Below, in pieces: positions 33,761-46,200 of a stretch of DNA of 64,000 nucleotides. Within the stretch, counting starts at the first letter, position 1. Every line of letters begins with the position of its first letter. The stretch is from positions 124,001 to 188,000 of the forward strand of contig JAJTUP010000007.1 of assembly GCA_021399435.1 (NCBI GenBank). The letters run 5' to 3'. The position numbers were made by a program, and so were the translations under genes. The stretch comes from Diaporthe sp. PMI_573 (Eukaryota > Ascomycota > Sordariomycetes > Diaporthales > Diaporthaceae). A model generated the notes under the pieces. It was not told the origin of the DNA and ran no database searches. It worked only from the letters and a program-made list of their open reading frames with translations.

Positions 33761-34396
33761 TTCGAAAACTGGTGCTCCCGTTGGTGGTGTCGTGATGGAG
33801 ATCCGGGTTTGCTCACTCTGTGGTGAGCGTCTACGTTGCTGGTGTTTTTTTTCTTTCTTTTTTTCTATAAACATGTTAGGCGTATCTCCCTTTTTGCTGT
33901 GGCCCTGCTCAACCCCATCTCACTTTGAGTCACAGCACAGACACATTTATAAAGTTTTAGGGTCCCCACTTGACCGTTAGAGGAGGACGGTGGAAGAGTC
34001 AGACATCTGTAGCCATGCCTAGTCGGAACAATATCCCTATCTCGCACTACTGCAGCAGGGTGCCCCTGCTCAGCTAGGGCAACGTCTGATCTGACTGCTC
34101 GGATCTAACGGACGACTGGCCCATATTGTGCAACATTAGCCGTGGCCTTGCATAGAGTTCGATTGAAAAAGACTAAGAGGGTTTTTCCATCGAGCTGACG
34201 GACACGTAAACCAGAAGCCATATGCAAGATGCCTTTACCTGCATGAAAAGAGGATCATCCACACACTTGGGTTATCAAAATACTGATATTAGTAAACATT
34301 CATATGGAGACACACGGCCAAAATCCATATGGAAAATCAGAGTCCTGACCCTGCATGTTGCCTAAAACTGCTCTACAAACGGCACGACCCTGTTAT
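33761..34396. other. Promoter region of the P450
   Basis: 636 bp between the P450 start and the enoyl-reductase stop, both on the minus strand. No gene or repeat is seen. Confidence 0.5.
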
Positions 34397-35559
34397 TTAT
34401 CTCAAACCTGAGGATTTGTTGATATGACACACAAGTTTCATGCCTGACACTCGACCACTTCTCAACTCTTCAATACCCTTGTCGACGTCTTCAAGTGTTT
34501 CGCCAATGATACGATGCCGAAGTGGCTTCACAACCCCGTCCCTAACAAGCCCGCCAACCTGCCTCATCCATGCCGCCGCAAAGTCGCGGTCAGCCGGTGA
34601 AGCATCGCATTTGTACGGTGCAACCCAGTCAACGGCCGATCCAAAGGCACTCATCGCGAAAACCCATGACGGTCGGACCGCACGCCGCGAGTGACTTGCT
34701 ATCGGGAAGCTATCAAGCGCGACGTAGCGCCCACCTTCGGTGCCCAGTGATTCATAGCAGATCCGCATCGAGTCTGCGGTTGTGATGCAGTCTGCTGCGT
34801 AGGCCAACTGGTTTTTGGTAAAATCGCGAATGTCGGACGCGCATGTTGGTGATTTGTAGTCAAAGGCTGCTTCGGCCCCTGTTGTTTTGACGAGGTCAAA
34901 GTTGTGCGATGAACAAGTAACTACTGGCATAAAACCGCAACTGATCATGTCAGTACTTTTCGAAAAGAGGAACCTCGAGTTTCTCACTGTCTGAGTAATT
35001 GGATCATGAAGAGCCCTGACGCCGTGCTGCCGCCGTATATCAGGACATATCTTGTCGTTTCTGGCGGGACATCTCTGAGTTTCATAGTGTTGTGCAGGAC
35101 CATGCCGCCTGTGAGAAGACCGCAAGGAAACGTAGCAGCCTCTTCAAATGAGATATCGTCGCCTATATGGAAGAGCATGTGCTCTTCGGCTACGACGTAC
35201 TCGGAAAAGGCGCCTGTAGTATCACTATTATTATTATACCCGAATGCCACTCCACACACACGATCTCCTGGCCGTATGTCTGGGGAAACGTCTGTGCCTT
35301 TTGCCATGATGATACCCGCAAAGTCAAGCCCGGCCATTGAGCCTGGAGGTACCCCGGCCTGGATCATCTTCGCGTCTGATGGGTTCAGGCCGACACATGC
35401 GGTCTTGACCAGAACATTTGTAGGCGCTAGTGCTGGTATCGAGGTGGAGACTACCTTCGCCACTCCTGGCCCCTCAACGATTATCGCGTTTCTTGACTTC
35501 GGGAGCAGCGTCATCGTTTGTGATTGTTCATTGATCGAAGTCTTTGTGGTGAGCTGCAT
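34397..35559 (-). CDS. Trans-acting enoyl reductase (MDR family, LovC-like)
   Basis: Zinc-independent medium-chain dehydrogenase/reductase that would supply NADPH-dependent enoyl reduction to the ACP-bound polyketide of the adjacent PKS-NRPS. Two exons (34988-35559 and 34397-34940) join in phase to 371 aa, the usual size for LovC, ApdC and TenC-type partners. Visible features are NAIIVEGPGVAKV at the N-terminus, VGLNPSDAKMIQAGVPPGSM, GLDFAGIIMAKG, the GDRVCGVAFGYN stretch, TFPCGLLTGGMVLH and the cofactor-binding VLIYGGSTASGLFMIQLLR. The C-terminal part has WVFAMSAFGSAVDW and GKxVCHI-like ending GMKLVCHINKSSG. It is divergent from the PKS-NRPS gene with a 1.6-kb shared promoter. The synthase lacks a recognisable ER domain, which fits this role. 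Two in-frame ATGs exist (35559, and 45 bp later). The first was chosen, but the second is equally possible. Confidence 0.88.
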
Positions 35560-37200
35560 ACATTCCAGCAGTATTGGTCCAAATGAAAATAAGACTCCAT
35601 GAGTTGTTCACCCTGTCGTTCATAATGGGACCTAACTGCGTCAAGAGGGCTGCCAGACCGAATTTCCCGAGTCTCCACAGTTGGACCAGAACAGCCACGA
35701 GTCAGAACTGTCTCGCGAGCAACTCAGGGAGTCGGTGTGGAAGCGAATCTACTAGAAGAGGCCTTGGAATTATGCGACGACTTGGCGGTCACCGACTCGT
35801 GGATATGGTCTCACGGCGCTATTTTTCAGATATGAGAATCTGTACACCTTTCCCGCTACGCCCTTTCTGTCACGGATTGGATTTTGTGGCACCACCGGCG
35901 AGAAAGGCAGTAAATACATATATGAGAAGCTACACTTATATCAGACTTATATCAGCATATAGATTATCAAGTCCCAAGTTAAAACTTTTGTCACTTGATA
36001 GATGTACGCCAGGCTAAATTGCTGATAACCACAAGACATTATGAATTGAGTAGATGTCTCGAATTACAGAGATTCCGTTGGTATGGAATACTGCAAAGAA
36101 TGGCGACGAGGGAAAGGGGCAGGGAGGGCAATTATGGTTTGCGACAGGGAAGCGACAGGGAGTGCAATAATCCAGCTAACGTCTGCCCACCCAACATTTT
36201 CAGTGCGCCCACCCAGCAGTTACTGTCCACCCACCCAGTACAAACTTTCTGCAGTAAGTCCCTAGTATTCTAAGGTATCTTCTTGACTAAGCAGCAGAAA
36301 TTCTACCCCACATTGATTAAGGATATGCTGTTTTCCAATTTAGGAGGTACTTAAAAATACGGAGAGAAAATTATAGCAAGAGTACTAAATTATAGTTAGA
36401 GAATACTGTAGCTAGAGGGCTAGAGAGCCAGAGGACCAGAATACCAGAGGGCTAGAGGGCATAAGTAGCTTAAAGTACATAGGCCTTACTTGGTCTTGGC
36501 GAAGCCTGAGGGGTACCTTTTTTCTAGTGGTGTGTGCGGCTATTTCTTTGTACTCGGTGGGCGGACAGTAATTGCTGGGTGGGCGCACTGAAAATGTTGG
36601 GTGGGCGGACGTCGGCTGGCAATAATCTCACGCCTTTTCGGCTAGTAGTCTCACGAAGTCCCCATTTCTTAGGGTTTTGCCCCTGTTGGCTCCTTGCAAT
36701 CCGGAAGAACGACAAAACCGTACGGCATCGAGTCACGAGGCCAGTTCTTAAAGTTTAGACGAAACCGACCCATCTTGTTGGACCAATCAGTTCAGATGGA
36801 GATGCAACGTACGAGAAGGAAAGACACGTGCTCTAGAGATATGCGTTTTCAAATAACATTGCATACACAGATAAAGTTTGGCTGGACCGCGTAGGACCCT
36901 CCCGGTCCCTTGGGTCCCTTGGCCAGTCGATTGACTATAGTAGCGGGAGAGAAACAGCGAGACCAAGTAACCTGTGTAAGAGGACTCCGAGGTCGTTCCT
37001 CAAAGTTGTAAGTCCTGCAATTATGTCGTTGCTGTTGTTATGAAAGTGTCGAGTCTAATCTCAATTCAGCTGTACAACAAACACGAATTTCGCGCGGCCC
37101 TCGTAGGTACACAAGAGTGCTCCTGTTTTAACCAGAAATGTAAGCGCGAAGTATAGTCAAATACATGCTCGATATGTGAACTCACGGATGCTGCAGAACC
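35560..37200. promoter_or_regulatory. Divergent promoter of enoyl reductase and PKS-NRPS, with MITE
   Basis: 1641 bp between the two start codons. The trans-ER and synthase are needed together, so shared control from here is likely. The region contains the Mutator-like MITE (36173-36618). I could not identify a pathway-specific binding site with confidence. Confidence 0.5.
36173..36618. mobile_element. Mutator-like MITE, 446 bp, with 9-bp target duplication
   Basis: Two inverted repeats of about 72 bp (36173-36244 and 36547-36618) differ at about six positions, five of them transitions. They start CAGCTAACGTCTGCCCACCC on the left and CAGCCGACGTCCGCCCACCC on the right (reverse complement). 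A perfect 9-bp direct repeat, gcaataatc, flanks the element at 36164-36172 and 36619-36627. Long TIRs with a 9-bp duplication are typical of MULE elements such as fungal Hop. The interior has no coding sequence, only purine-rich imperfect repeats such as agagggctag (36413-36460). It depends on a transposase elsewhere. The TIR differences C/T and G/A are compatible with RIP or age. Confidence 0.85.
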
Positions 37201-40200
37201 ATGGAGCCTATTGCAATAATTGGATTGGCGCATCGATTCCCTGGAGGCGCTACTACACCAGCCAAGCTGTGGGAAGTACTCAACAGCAGACGAGATCTAT
37301 CTAGAGAGCCGGGACAAGATCGTCTTAATCTTCAAAAGTTTTACAATATCAACAGCGAGCAGCATGGAAGTTCGAATGTTACCAAATCCTATTTCCTTGA
37401 CGAGGATCCTCGGCTTTTTGACACCACATTCTTCAATGTCAGTCCTCTGGAAGCAGAAGCCATGGACCCGCAGCAAAGAATGCTTCTAGAGACGGTCTAC
37501 GAGGCAATGGAGTCCGCTGGTACGCCCATCGAAAAGGTTCGAGGTTCGCGTTGTTCAGTGTTCGTGGGTGTGATGACGGGCGACTACGAGACAATCCAGT
37601 ATCGCGACACCGAAGATTTATCTCACTACACTGCGTCTGGTACATCTCGTGCCATCTTGGCCAACCGCATCTCATATTTCTTCGACCTTTCTGGCGCATC
37701 TATTTGCTTGGATACAGCTTGCTCGTCGTCTCTTGTCGCGTTGCACCTTGCAGTGCAGGATCTTCGCGGCGGCACTGCGGAAACTGCCATCGTTGCCGGT
37801 ACGAATCTTATCTTCGGGCCAGATATGTACATCAGCGAATCGAAACTCCGAATGCTCTCGCCGACGGGGAAGTGCCAGATGTGGGATGCTATGGCAGACG
37901 GCTATGCTCGAGGAGAAGGTGTGGCAGCGCTCTTGCTCAAGCCCCTTAGCAAGGCTTTGAGGGACAATGACCCAATACAAGGTATTATTCGCAACTCCGG
38001 CGTCAACTCTGACGGTCGAACGCCGGGAATCACGATGCCTAGCGCACTGGCCCAGGCAAAATTGGCCACGGAAACGTACAGAGCTGCAGGGCTGGATCCG
38101 GCAAAGGTGGAAAATAGATGTCAATACTTTGAGGCGTGAGATACGATTCCCAGCCTCATATGATTTTGCCAATTAACTAATACGTCAACAGTCACGGAAC
38201 GGGAACTCAAGCTGGCGATCCTGCAGAAGCCAGAGGCATATTTGAAACTTTCTTTTCAACAGAGAATGCAACAGTCACAGAGCCAACACCCTTATATGTG
38301 GGGTCAATCAAAACGGTCGTCGGTCACTTGGAAGGTTGCGCAGGCTTGGCAGGTGTGATCAAAGTTCTCCTCGCAATGAAGCATGACACGATCCCCCCAA
38401 ACCTGCACCTCAAGTCCCTCAATCCGAAGATCCAGCCCTACGGCCGTTTTCTCCAAGTCCCAACAGAGGCGACTCCTTGGCCGACCAGAAACGATGGACA
38501 GCCAAAGCGCGCAAGTGTGAACAGCTTCGGCTTCGGAGGCACCAACGCCCATGTCATCTTAGAATCTTACGAGTCGAAGTTCAAGTTCAAGTCATCAACA
38601 TCGGGGAAGTCCTCCAGTGGACCTTTGGCCACGCCAGTAGTTGTCAGCGGTCACACACAAAATTCTTTACTCGAAAATATCCGGCAGCTGACCACTTACT
38701 TCCACAATAATCCGACTGTCAATCTCGAAGACGTAGCATGGACATTGTGGGAGCGACGAAGTCAATTGAGCTTTAGGAAATCGTTCAATGAGAGATCACG
38801 GAAAGAGCTTCTGGAGAGCCTTGAGAAGGCACTTGTAGACTCTGCCGGCGCACAACCTAGCTTGGGAACACCCGCCTCGACTCTAGTATCCCCGTCGGAA
38901 GGTTTTGGCGTCTTGGGAATATTCACCGGACAAGGTGCCCAGTGGGCCGGTATGGGTAAAGAGTTGCTGCTGCACAGCCCTATCTTTAGGACAGCCATTG
39001 ACGAGTGTGACGCATGCTTGTCAACACTTCCAGATGCTCCATCATGGTCATTGAAAGAGGAATTGCTCATTGAGGCTTCCCAAAGTCGCATATCCCAAGC
39101 TGAAATTGCACAGCCCGCAACTACGGCAATAGAGATTGGCTTGGCTCGGATGTTGGAGGTCGCCGGAATCAAGTTCAGCGCCGTGGTCGGTCACTCATCC
39201 GGCGAGATTGCTGCACTTTATGCGGCTGGTATACTCTCATTGGCTGATGCCATCCGCATCGCCTTCTACCGCGGCCTCTACGCCAAGCTGGCTGGCCGGG
39301 GATCCATGCTGGCAGTCGGAATCAGTGGGGAAGCTGCTCAAGACTTCTGTCGAGAAGGACCGTACAAAGGCAGAATTTGTCTCGCAGCCAAGAACTCACC
39401 TTCCAGTGTCACACTCTCTGGAGATGTTGACGCCATTCAGGAGGCTAAGAAAGCTTTCGATGAACGAAAGATCTTTGCCCGAGTTCTGAAAACCGACAAG
39501 GCCTATCACTCCCCGCACATGGAGGCTTGCTCTGAGGCTTACCTCCAGGCTATGCGGAAGTGCGGCATCAAACCACTGAAAACGGGCAAATGCATCTGGG
39601 TCTCAAGTGTAGATGGAACTGCGGACCGGTACTGGAATCAAGACCTCGACGACCTGAGTGGGCCATACTGGGTTGCGAACATGGTGAAGCCCGTGCTGTT
39701 TTCAGACGCAGTTACGACAGCGCTGACCAACGGCGGACCATTCGATGTCGCCATCGAGGTTGGACCACATCCAGCACTTAAAGGGCCCGTTAACCAGACT
39801 GTGCGACCACACCTGGGCAAGCAGCTCCCGTATACTGGCAGCATGAACCGGGGGGAAGATTGCGTTGTGAGCATGATTGAGCTGCAGGGCTTCCTCTGGT
39901 CCAATTTTGGGGCTGCGGTCCTCGACTTCGACGGATACCAGCGCTGTTGGCAGGATCAAGTTCCTACGCCGATGGTAGTTGATGACCTGCCCACTTACTC
40001 GTGGGACCACGGCGCACCAATCTGGCGAGAATCACGAATCTCGCGCAATCATCGCCTACGCTCAGGGGGAACAACGAACGGGAGCGTTCTATTGGGCCAC
40101 AGATGTCCAGATGACTCAGACTGGGAACCACGCTGGCGTAACTTCTTGAATCTGAAAGAGCTACCATGGCTACGTGGACATTCGTTTCAAGGAGAGGTTC

Positions 40201-43200
40201 TGTTTCCCTCAGCTGGATATATCGCGATGATGCTCGAAGTTGCACAATTTCTCAGCAGCGACAAGTCAATGTCTCTCGTTGAGATTGAGAAACTCACTCT
40301 CGAGCGACCGCTCAAGGTGGACGAAGGACCAAAACCGGTCGAGATGGTGACATCTGTCAAAGTGACGCACAAAGATGATAAAAACATCATAGCCGAAATC
40401 TCGTGTTACGTGTGTTCTGACGCGGATGCGAGCAAGATGGACAGAACCTGCTTCGGAAGTATCTCTGTGTCATTGGGTATCTCCGACAATGATCTTCTCC
40501 CTCCTCGCGTGGACCCACTGGCTGCATCAGTTCCACCTGTGGATACTGAACATTTCTATAACTCTGTGAAACAAACTCGACTAGAATATGAAGGCCTGTT
40601 CAAGAGGCTGGAATTCATGCGTCGAGCTGATGGTATTGCTACGGCAACAGCATCCTGGTTCGCTGACGAGATCAAGTATGGCAATCTTTACCACCCAGCA
40701 CTGATCGATGTGGCACTACAGCCGGTAAGCTTCTATCCTGTGTATCAATGCACGTAAGGTCTTGTCTCGGAGATCACTGACGAGACCCAGGTATTTGCCG
40801 CTTTCAACGCCCCAACAGCCGAAAGACTGTGGACTGCGTACCTTCCTCAAAGCTTCGAAAGAATAACCGTCAACCCAAGACATCGTCTTATCCCGTCGGC
40901 GAGTGGTAAGATCGAAGTCCTTATTGACGCCTTTTCAACGGTGATATCGGCAACCAAAATTTCTGGGGATGTCAGTGTTTACTCGACCCATGACGATGTC
41001 AACCTGCCGTTTATACAACTCGAAGGAATGGCGTTGGCAGCTCTCGGAAGACCGGATGCGTCCAACGACCGTATTCTTTTCGCCGAGACTAAATGGGAAC
41101 CCGACCTGCTCGAAGGTGATGAGCCCGAGGTCGACTTTAATCCGCCTCAAGATGTTGCGGTGGAAGAATCGGAAAGGGTTGCTTTGTTCTTCTGCCGCAA
41201 GCTCTTGAGTGAGGCAAGCAAGGTCGGAGTCGAGAACCTGAAACCCCATGAGAAGATGATGTTCGTGCAGCTTTCGGATCTGAAGAATACTGTTGAAAAG
41301 GGGCCATATCGTGACTGGGCGACTGACACCAGAGAGACGATCGACACTATCATGGAAAGAAACAAGGACCAAGTTGACTTTGAATTACTTCGACGAGTGG
41401 GTGATGAATCCGGCAGTGTTTTCCGAAACGAGAAACAGATGGTCCACGTCCTTTTCGCCGACGACAAGCTCAGCCACTTCTATCGGGAGGGTCTTGGTCT
41501 TCGCAACGCCCAACGGCAGATCTCCGCTTATCTCAGCGCCATATCGCACCGGTACCCGAATGCAAGCATCCTAGAACTTGGTGCCGGAACTGGTGCCTCT
41601 ACTTCAGCTGTCTTCGACACTATTGGTGATCACTTCGGTTCATACACTTTCACCGATGTGTCGCTTGCATTTTTCCCCGAGGCTCAGAAGAAATTTGCGG
41701 CGCACGTGCATAAGATGACTTTCAAGAAGCTGGACATTGGACAGCCGTTCGACGAGCAGGGATTTGACACTCCAGCATACGATATCATAATTGCTGCAAA
41801 TGTCTTGCATGTGTCAGAAGATATCCAAGCCGTGCTTTGTCGGGTCAGAGGTCTGCTCAAGCCGGGAGGCTTCCTTGTGGTCACTGAGCCCACTTCAGAT
41901 CATCTCAGGATTCAAGTGATCATGGGTGGTCTTGATGGTTGGTGGCTTGCCCGCGATAACTGTCGGCGATTTGGACCAGTGGCTACAGTCGAGACTTGGG
42001 ACGAGAAATTGCGCGGCGCTGGCTTCACTGGTGTCGATTTGTTCAGCCGCGACCAGAAACAGGATGAGCTTCATACCTTCACCTCCTTCGTGAGCCAAGC
42101 TACTGATCCCAGCATCGATGCCTTCCGACAACCGTTCGACAACATACACATGCTCCCCGGATATGTTCCGTTTACTGTGATTGGTGGTTCCACTCTTGCT
42201 ATATCAAAAATTGTCCGCTCTGTGCGTGACCGGTTGGCGTCTTTTGGCAACCACGTCGTTCACTTTCCTGACATTCGGAGCATCAAGCCTTCTGATTTGC
42301 CTGCACAGTCTCTGGTGTTATGTCTTGCGGAACTTGATCAGCCAATTTTCAAGAGCGACATCGATAACTGTGTTCTTGACAGCTTCAAGAGCATCATTAA
42401 GACGGCTCGGGGAGCCTTGTTCCTCACAAAGAACACGGCTACATCGAATCCTTACTCGAACATGTTGATTGGGTTGTGCCGAGGCTTACGAGCAGAACAT
42501 CCCGCTTTAGGAAGATTCCTCCAAGTTCTGGACATCGACGGAACCACCAAGCTTGATGGAAACATTGTTCTTCAGCGTTTTCTTCAATTGACGATGTTAG
42601 CCATTCACCACACGAATTCTTCTGATCACCTTTGGTCTTTGGAAACCGAACTCTCCCTCAGGAGCAGTAAGCTTTTTATTCCACGGATTGAGGAATACAA
42701 AGATCCCAACGAGCGTACCAACTCGGCTAGGAGAGAGATTATGAAAGATGTCACGTCAGAAACTCACATCATCGAGGTTAGCCTCGCTCAGGCTGTGGTC
42801 GAAGCCAAGGCTAGCTCAAAGATCAGTCTAGAGAGACTCGGCCTGGATACGATCGAGAATGTTTTCTCATGCTTGGCACAAATCAATCTCCTGCCATTCC
42901 AACCTCCCCAATATCTTTGCATCGGTACACGGGCAAAAGACTCCAAATCAGTCATTGTCTTGTCCCCAACCAATTCCTCGGTACTTCAAGTTCCAAGAGA
43001 CCAAACATTCTCAGCAAATATTGACCCCGAGGACATCGCTGTCATGTCCATTGTACTGGTCGCTGAGGCTTGGGTGCGATCAGTGCCACGCGGTTACACA
43101 ATCTGGCTTCATGACGTTGATCGTACCAAACGAATTGTTCTCGGGCTTGTGGCAAAGAAACACGGCGTCGAGATTTTCGCTACCTCGACGGACCCAACCT

Positions 43201-46200
43201 GCGACAACTTTATTCCGCCGCGTGCACCGATGCGCATGCTCAAGGCCCTTGTGCCTCGCAAGACAGCAACGGTGATATTTGAAGAATCAATCAGTGATGC
43301 CAATAGTTTTGACCTTCTAACCAAGGTCTCATCTTTCACCCTGGTACGAGGGCCTTCTGGCGGACGTTTCTGGGATTGCCCGGCCACGCAGCCAGGTACA
43401 AAAGCCTCACAGCTGCTGGAGGAAGCTTACAGATTCACAGTCCAAATGGCTGAATCGAGGAATCTGAGCGAGGTAGCCAGCGTAGTGCCGATTGGCGAGG
43501 CTATTCAAGGCGGCACAGGTATCCCTACAAGCGTTGTCGACTGGAGGCAAGCTCAAAGCATCCCGATCCGAGCAGAACTGCAACCTGTCAAGCCCCAGCA
43601 ACTTTTCAGGACTGAAAAGACCTACTTCATGGTCGGTCTTACTGGTGACGTTGGAATTTCCATCTGTTCGTGGATGATCGCACATGGCGTACAGTACGTT
43701 GTGCTGGCCAGCAGAAATCCCCAAGTCAGCCAAGCTTGGATCGACTCCATGTCAAAGCTGGGGGCCAAGGTTGTAGTCATGGCTATGGACGTGACGAATC
43801 CTGATCGCGTCAGGCAGGCCGTGGACCAGATCGCCAAGACAATGCCTCCCGTTGCCGGCGTCTGCAACGGCTCAATGGTGTTGTCGGATCAGCTCTTCAT
43901 GTACATGGACGTCGAATCTATGCAAACTGTCCTCCGACCCAAGATCGACGGCAGCATCAATCTCGACCGTGCTTTCTCCGGTCCAGGTCTCGACTTCTTC
44001 ATTATGCTCTCGTCAACCGGTAGCATCATTGGGACACCGGGCCAATCCAATTATCACATGGCGAACAAGTTCATGTCTGGACTTGCCGCCGATCGAAGGT
44101 GCAGGGGCTTGGCTGGATCCGTTATCGACGTCGGCATGATCTCGGACACTGGCTATGTTACCCGCCAAGACCCCATTGTCGCGAAGAAGCTGCGTAGCAT
44201 GTGCGTTCTCGCTCTTTGTGAAGCTGAAGTCCACACTATGTTCGCGGAGGGTATTCTCGCCGGCCGCCCAGGCTTTGCGTCGCACAGCGAACTCATCGCT
44301 GGTTTGGCGTTCAGCGATAACGAAGCTGAGCGACCTTTCTGGGCCCATGAGCCTCGATTCGGGTTCTATGTGAGAGACAAGAGGGACTCGGCGATTGAAA
44401 GCATTGGTCCATCAGTCATTGAGGATCTCCGCGCTGTGTTACAGTCCGCAAACGATGAGAAGACTATTTTCAACAAGGTTCGCGAGGCATTTGCACACAG
44501 GCTAGAAAGTCTTCTGCAGCTTCCCCATGGAAGTGCGAAGATGGAATTGCCTCTCGTCAGTCTTGGTCTGGACTCACTTCTAGCGATGGAAGTTCAGAGT
44601 TGGTTCCTCAAGATTCTGGGTACTGAGGTCTCTGTTTTGCGTATTCTGAGCGGCGCTACTGCGGACTCAATCTGCCGAGAGGCTTCAACCTCCTTCAATA
44701 ATAAAAGCAGCACCCTGATCAAAGGAGATGCTCCTGAGATCGAGTCCCATCCTGAGGTAAAGACGTCAAATTTAAGCATCCCTGTTCCTGAGATTGATGG
44801 AGCGCGCACACCCGCCACAGCAGCCAGCGGAACGACGCCAGGCACACTCAGTGTATCGCCAGCAACTCCGATAACGTCTGTGGATACTGAAAGCAGAGAC
44901 GAACAAATGGGTGATTACTTTGCAGAGCGCAAAATACAACGAGTTGTGCAAAGAACAGCCCAGATGTCCTTTGCACAAGCCCGACTTTGGTTTTTACAAG
45001 GGTTCCTCGAAGACCCGACAACCTACAACGAGACCTCCATGTACGAACTTCGCGGAACCCTGGATATTGACCGCCTCAAGAACGCGTTCAGCCAGGTTAC
45101 CTGGCAGCACGAGATCCTGCGCACCTATTTCTACGCGGACCCAGTTTCCGGCTTGCCGATGCAAGCTGTGACAGCCACGTCAGCGTGCCCTTTCAAATAT
45201 GTGGGAGACGCAACAGAGGTAACCTCAGCGCAGGAGTATGCATACATGAAGACGCGAAAGTGGGACCTCGAAAAAGGGGTCTGTTTGGGATTGACTGTCC
45301 TCCGACATTCGCCCGGACGACACACTCTCATTCTTTCTAGTCACCACATCGCTATCGATGGTCTCACCTGGGTCATTCTCCTTAAAGATCTCGCCCGTGC
45401 TTACGAAGGAAAGAGTCTGCCCACTGTTCCGCAATATGTCGACTTCTCAATAAAGCAACGATCCATGGTTGAGAATGGCGACTGTTCAAAAGAGGTTCAA
45501 TTTTGGAAGGATGAGCTCACAGGTCTTCCTGACGCACTCCCTCTCTTCCCCATGTCACATACGAAAACCCGGAGGGCGACGAACCAGTACTCCACCACCA
45601 TTGTCGATAAGGTGTTGCCCAAGGAACTAGTATCTCGCCTCAAGCAAACAAGCAGTCGGCTTCATGTGACGCCATTCCACTTACACTTTGCTGTGCTGGC
45701 GTCGATGGTGTCTCGACTCGCGCAGACTAAAGACTTTTGCATCGGTGCCGTTGATACAGGAAGATCAGGCACCGAATTCTCCCAGACAGCAGGATGCTTT
45801 GTCAATATCGTTCCGGTCAGAGTCCAAGTCGAGGAACGTGATAGCTTTGAGGCCCTTTGCAAAAGGTCATCTTCCAAGATCCTCGCGTCTCTCACTAATT
45901 CCACCATTCCTTTGGATGCATTGCTCGATGAACTACAAATTCCTCGCACAGCGCGGCACAGTCCCATTTTCCAAGTCATCATCAACTACCGACTAGGCGT
46001 TCTAGGCCTGAACTCAATTGGTGACGCTGACTTGACGTACGTCCAATCACAGAGTTCAGGCAACCCATACGATCTGGGACTTAACATCACCGATACCCCT
46101 GAGGGGACTTGTCTCCTACACCTAGCTGTACAAGAAGCTCTGTACTTCAAGGAAGCTGCACAGTCTATTTTGGGCTGTTATTGTCGGTTCCTCGAGTCGG

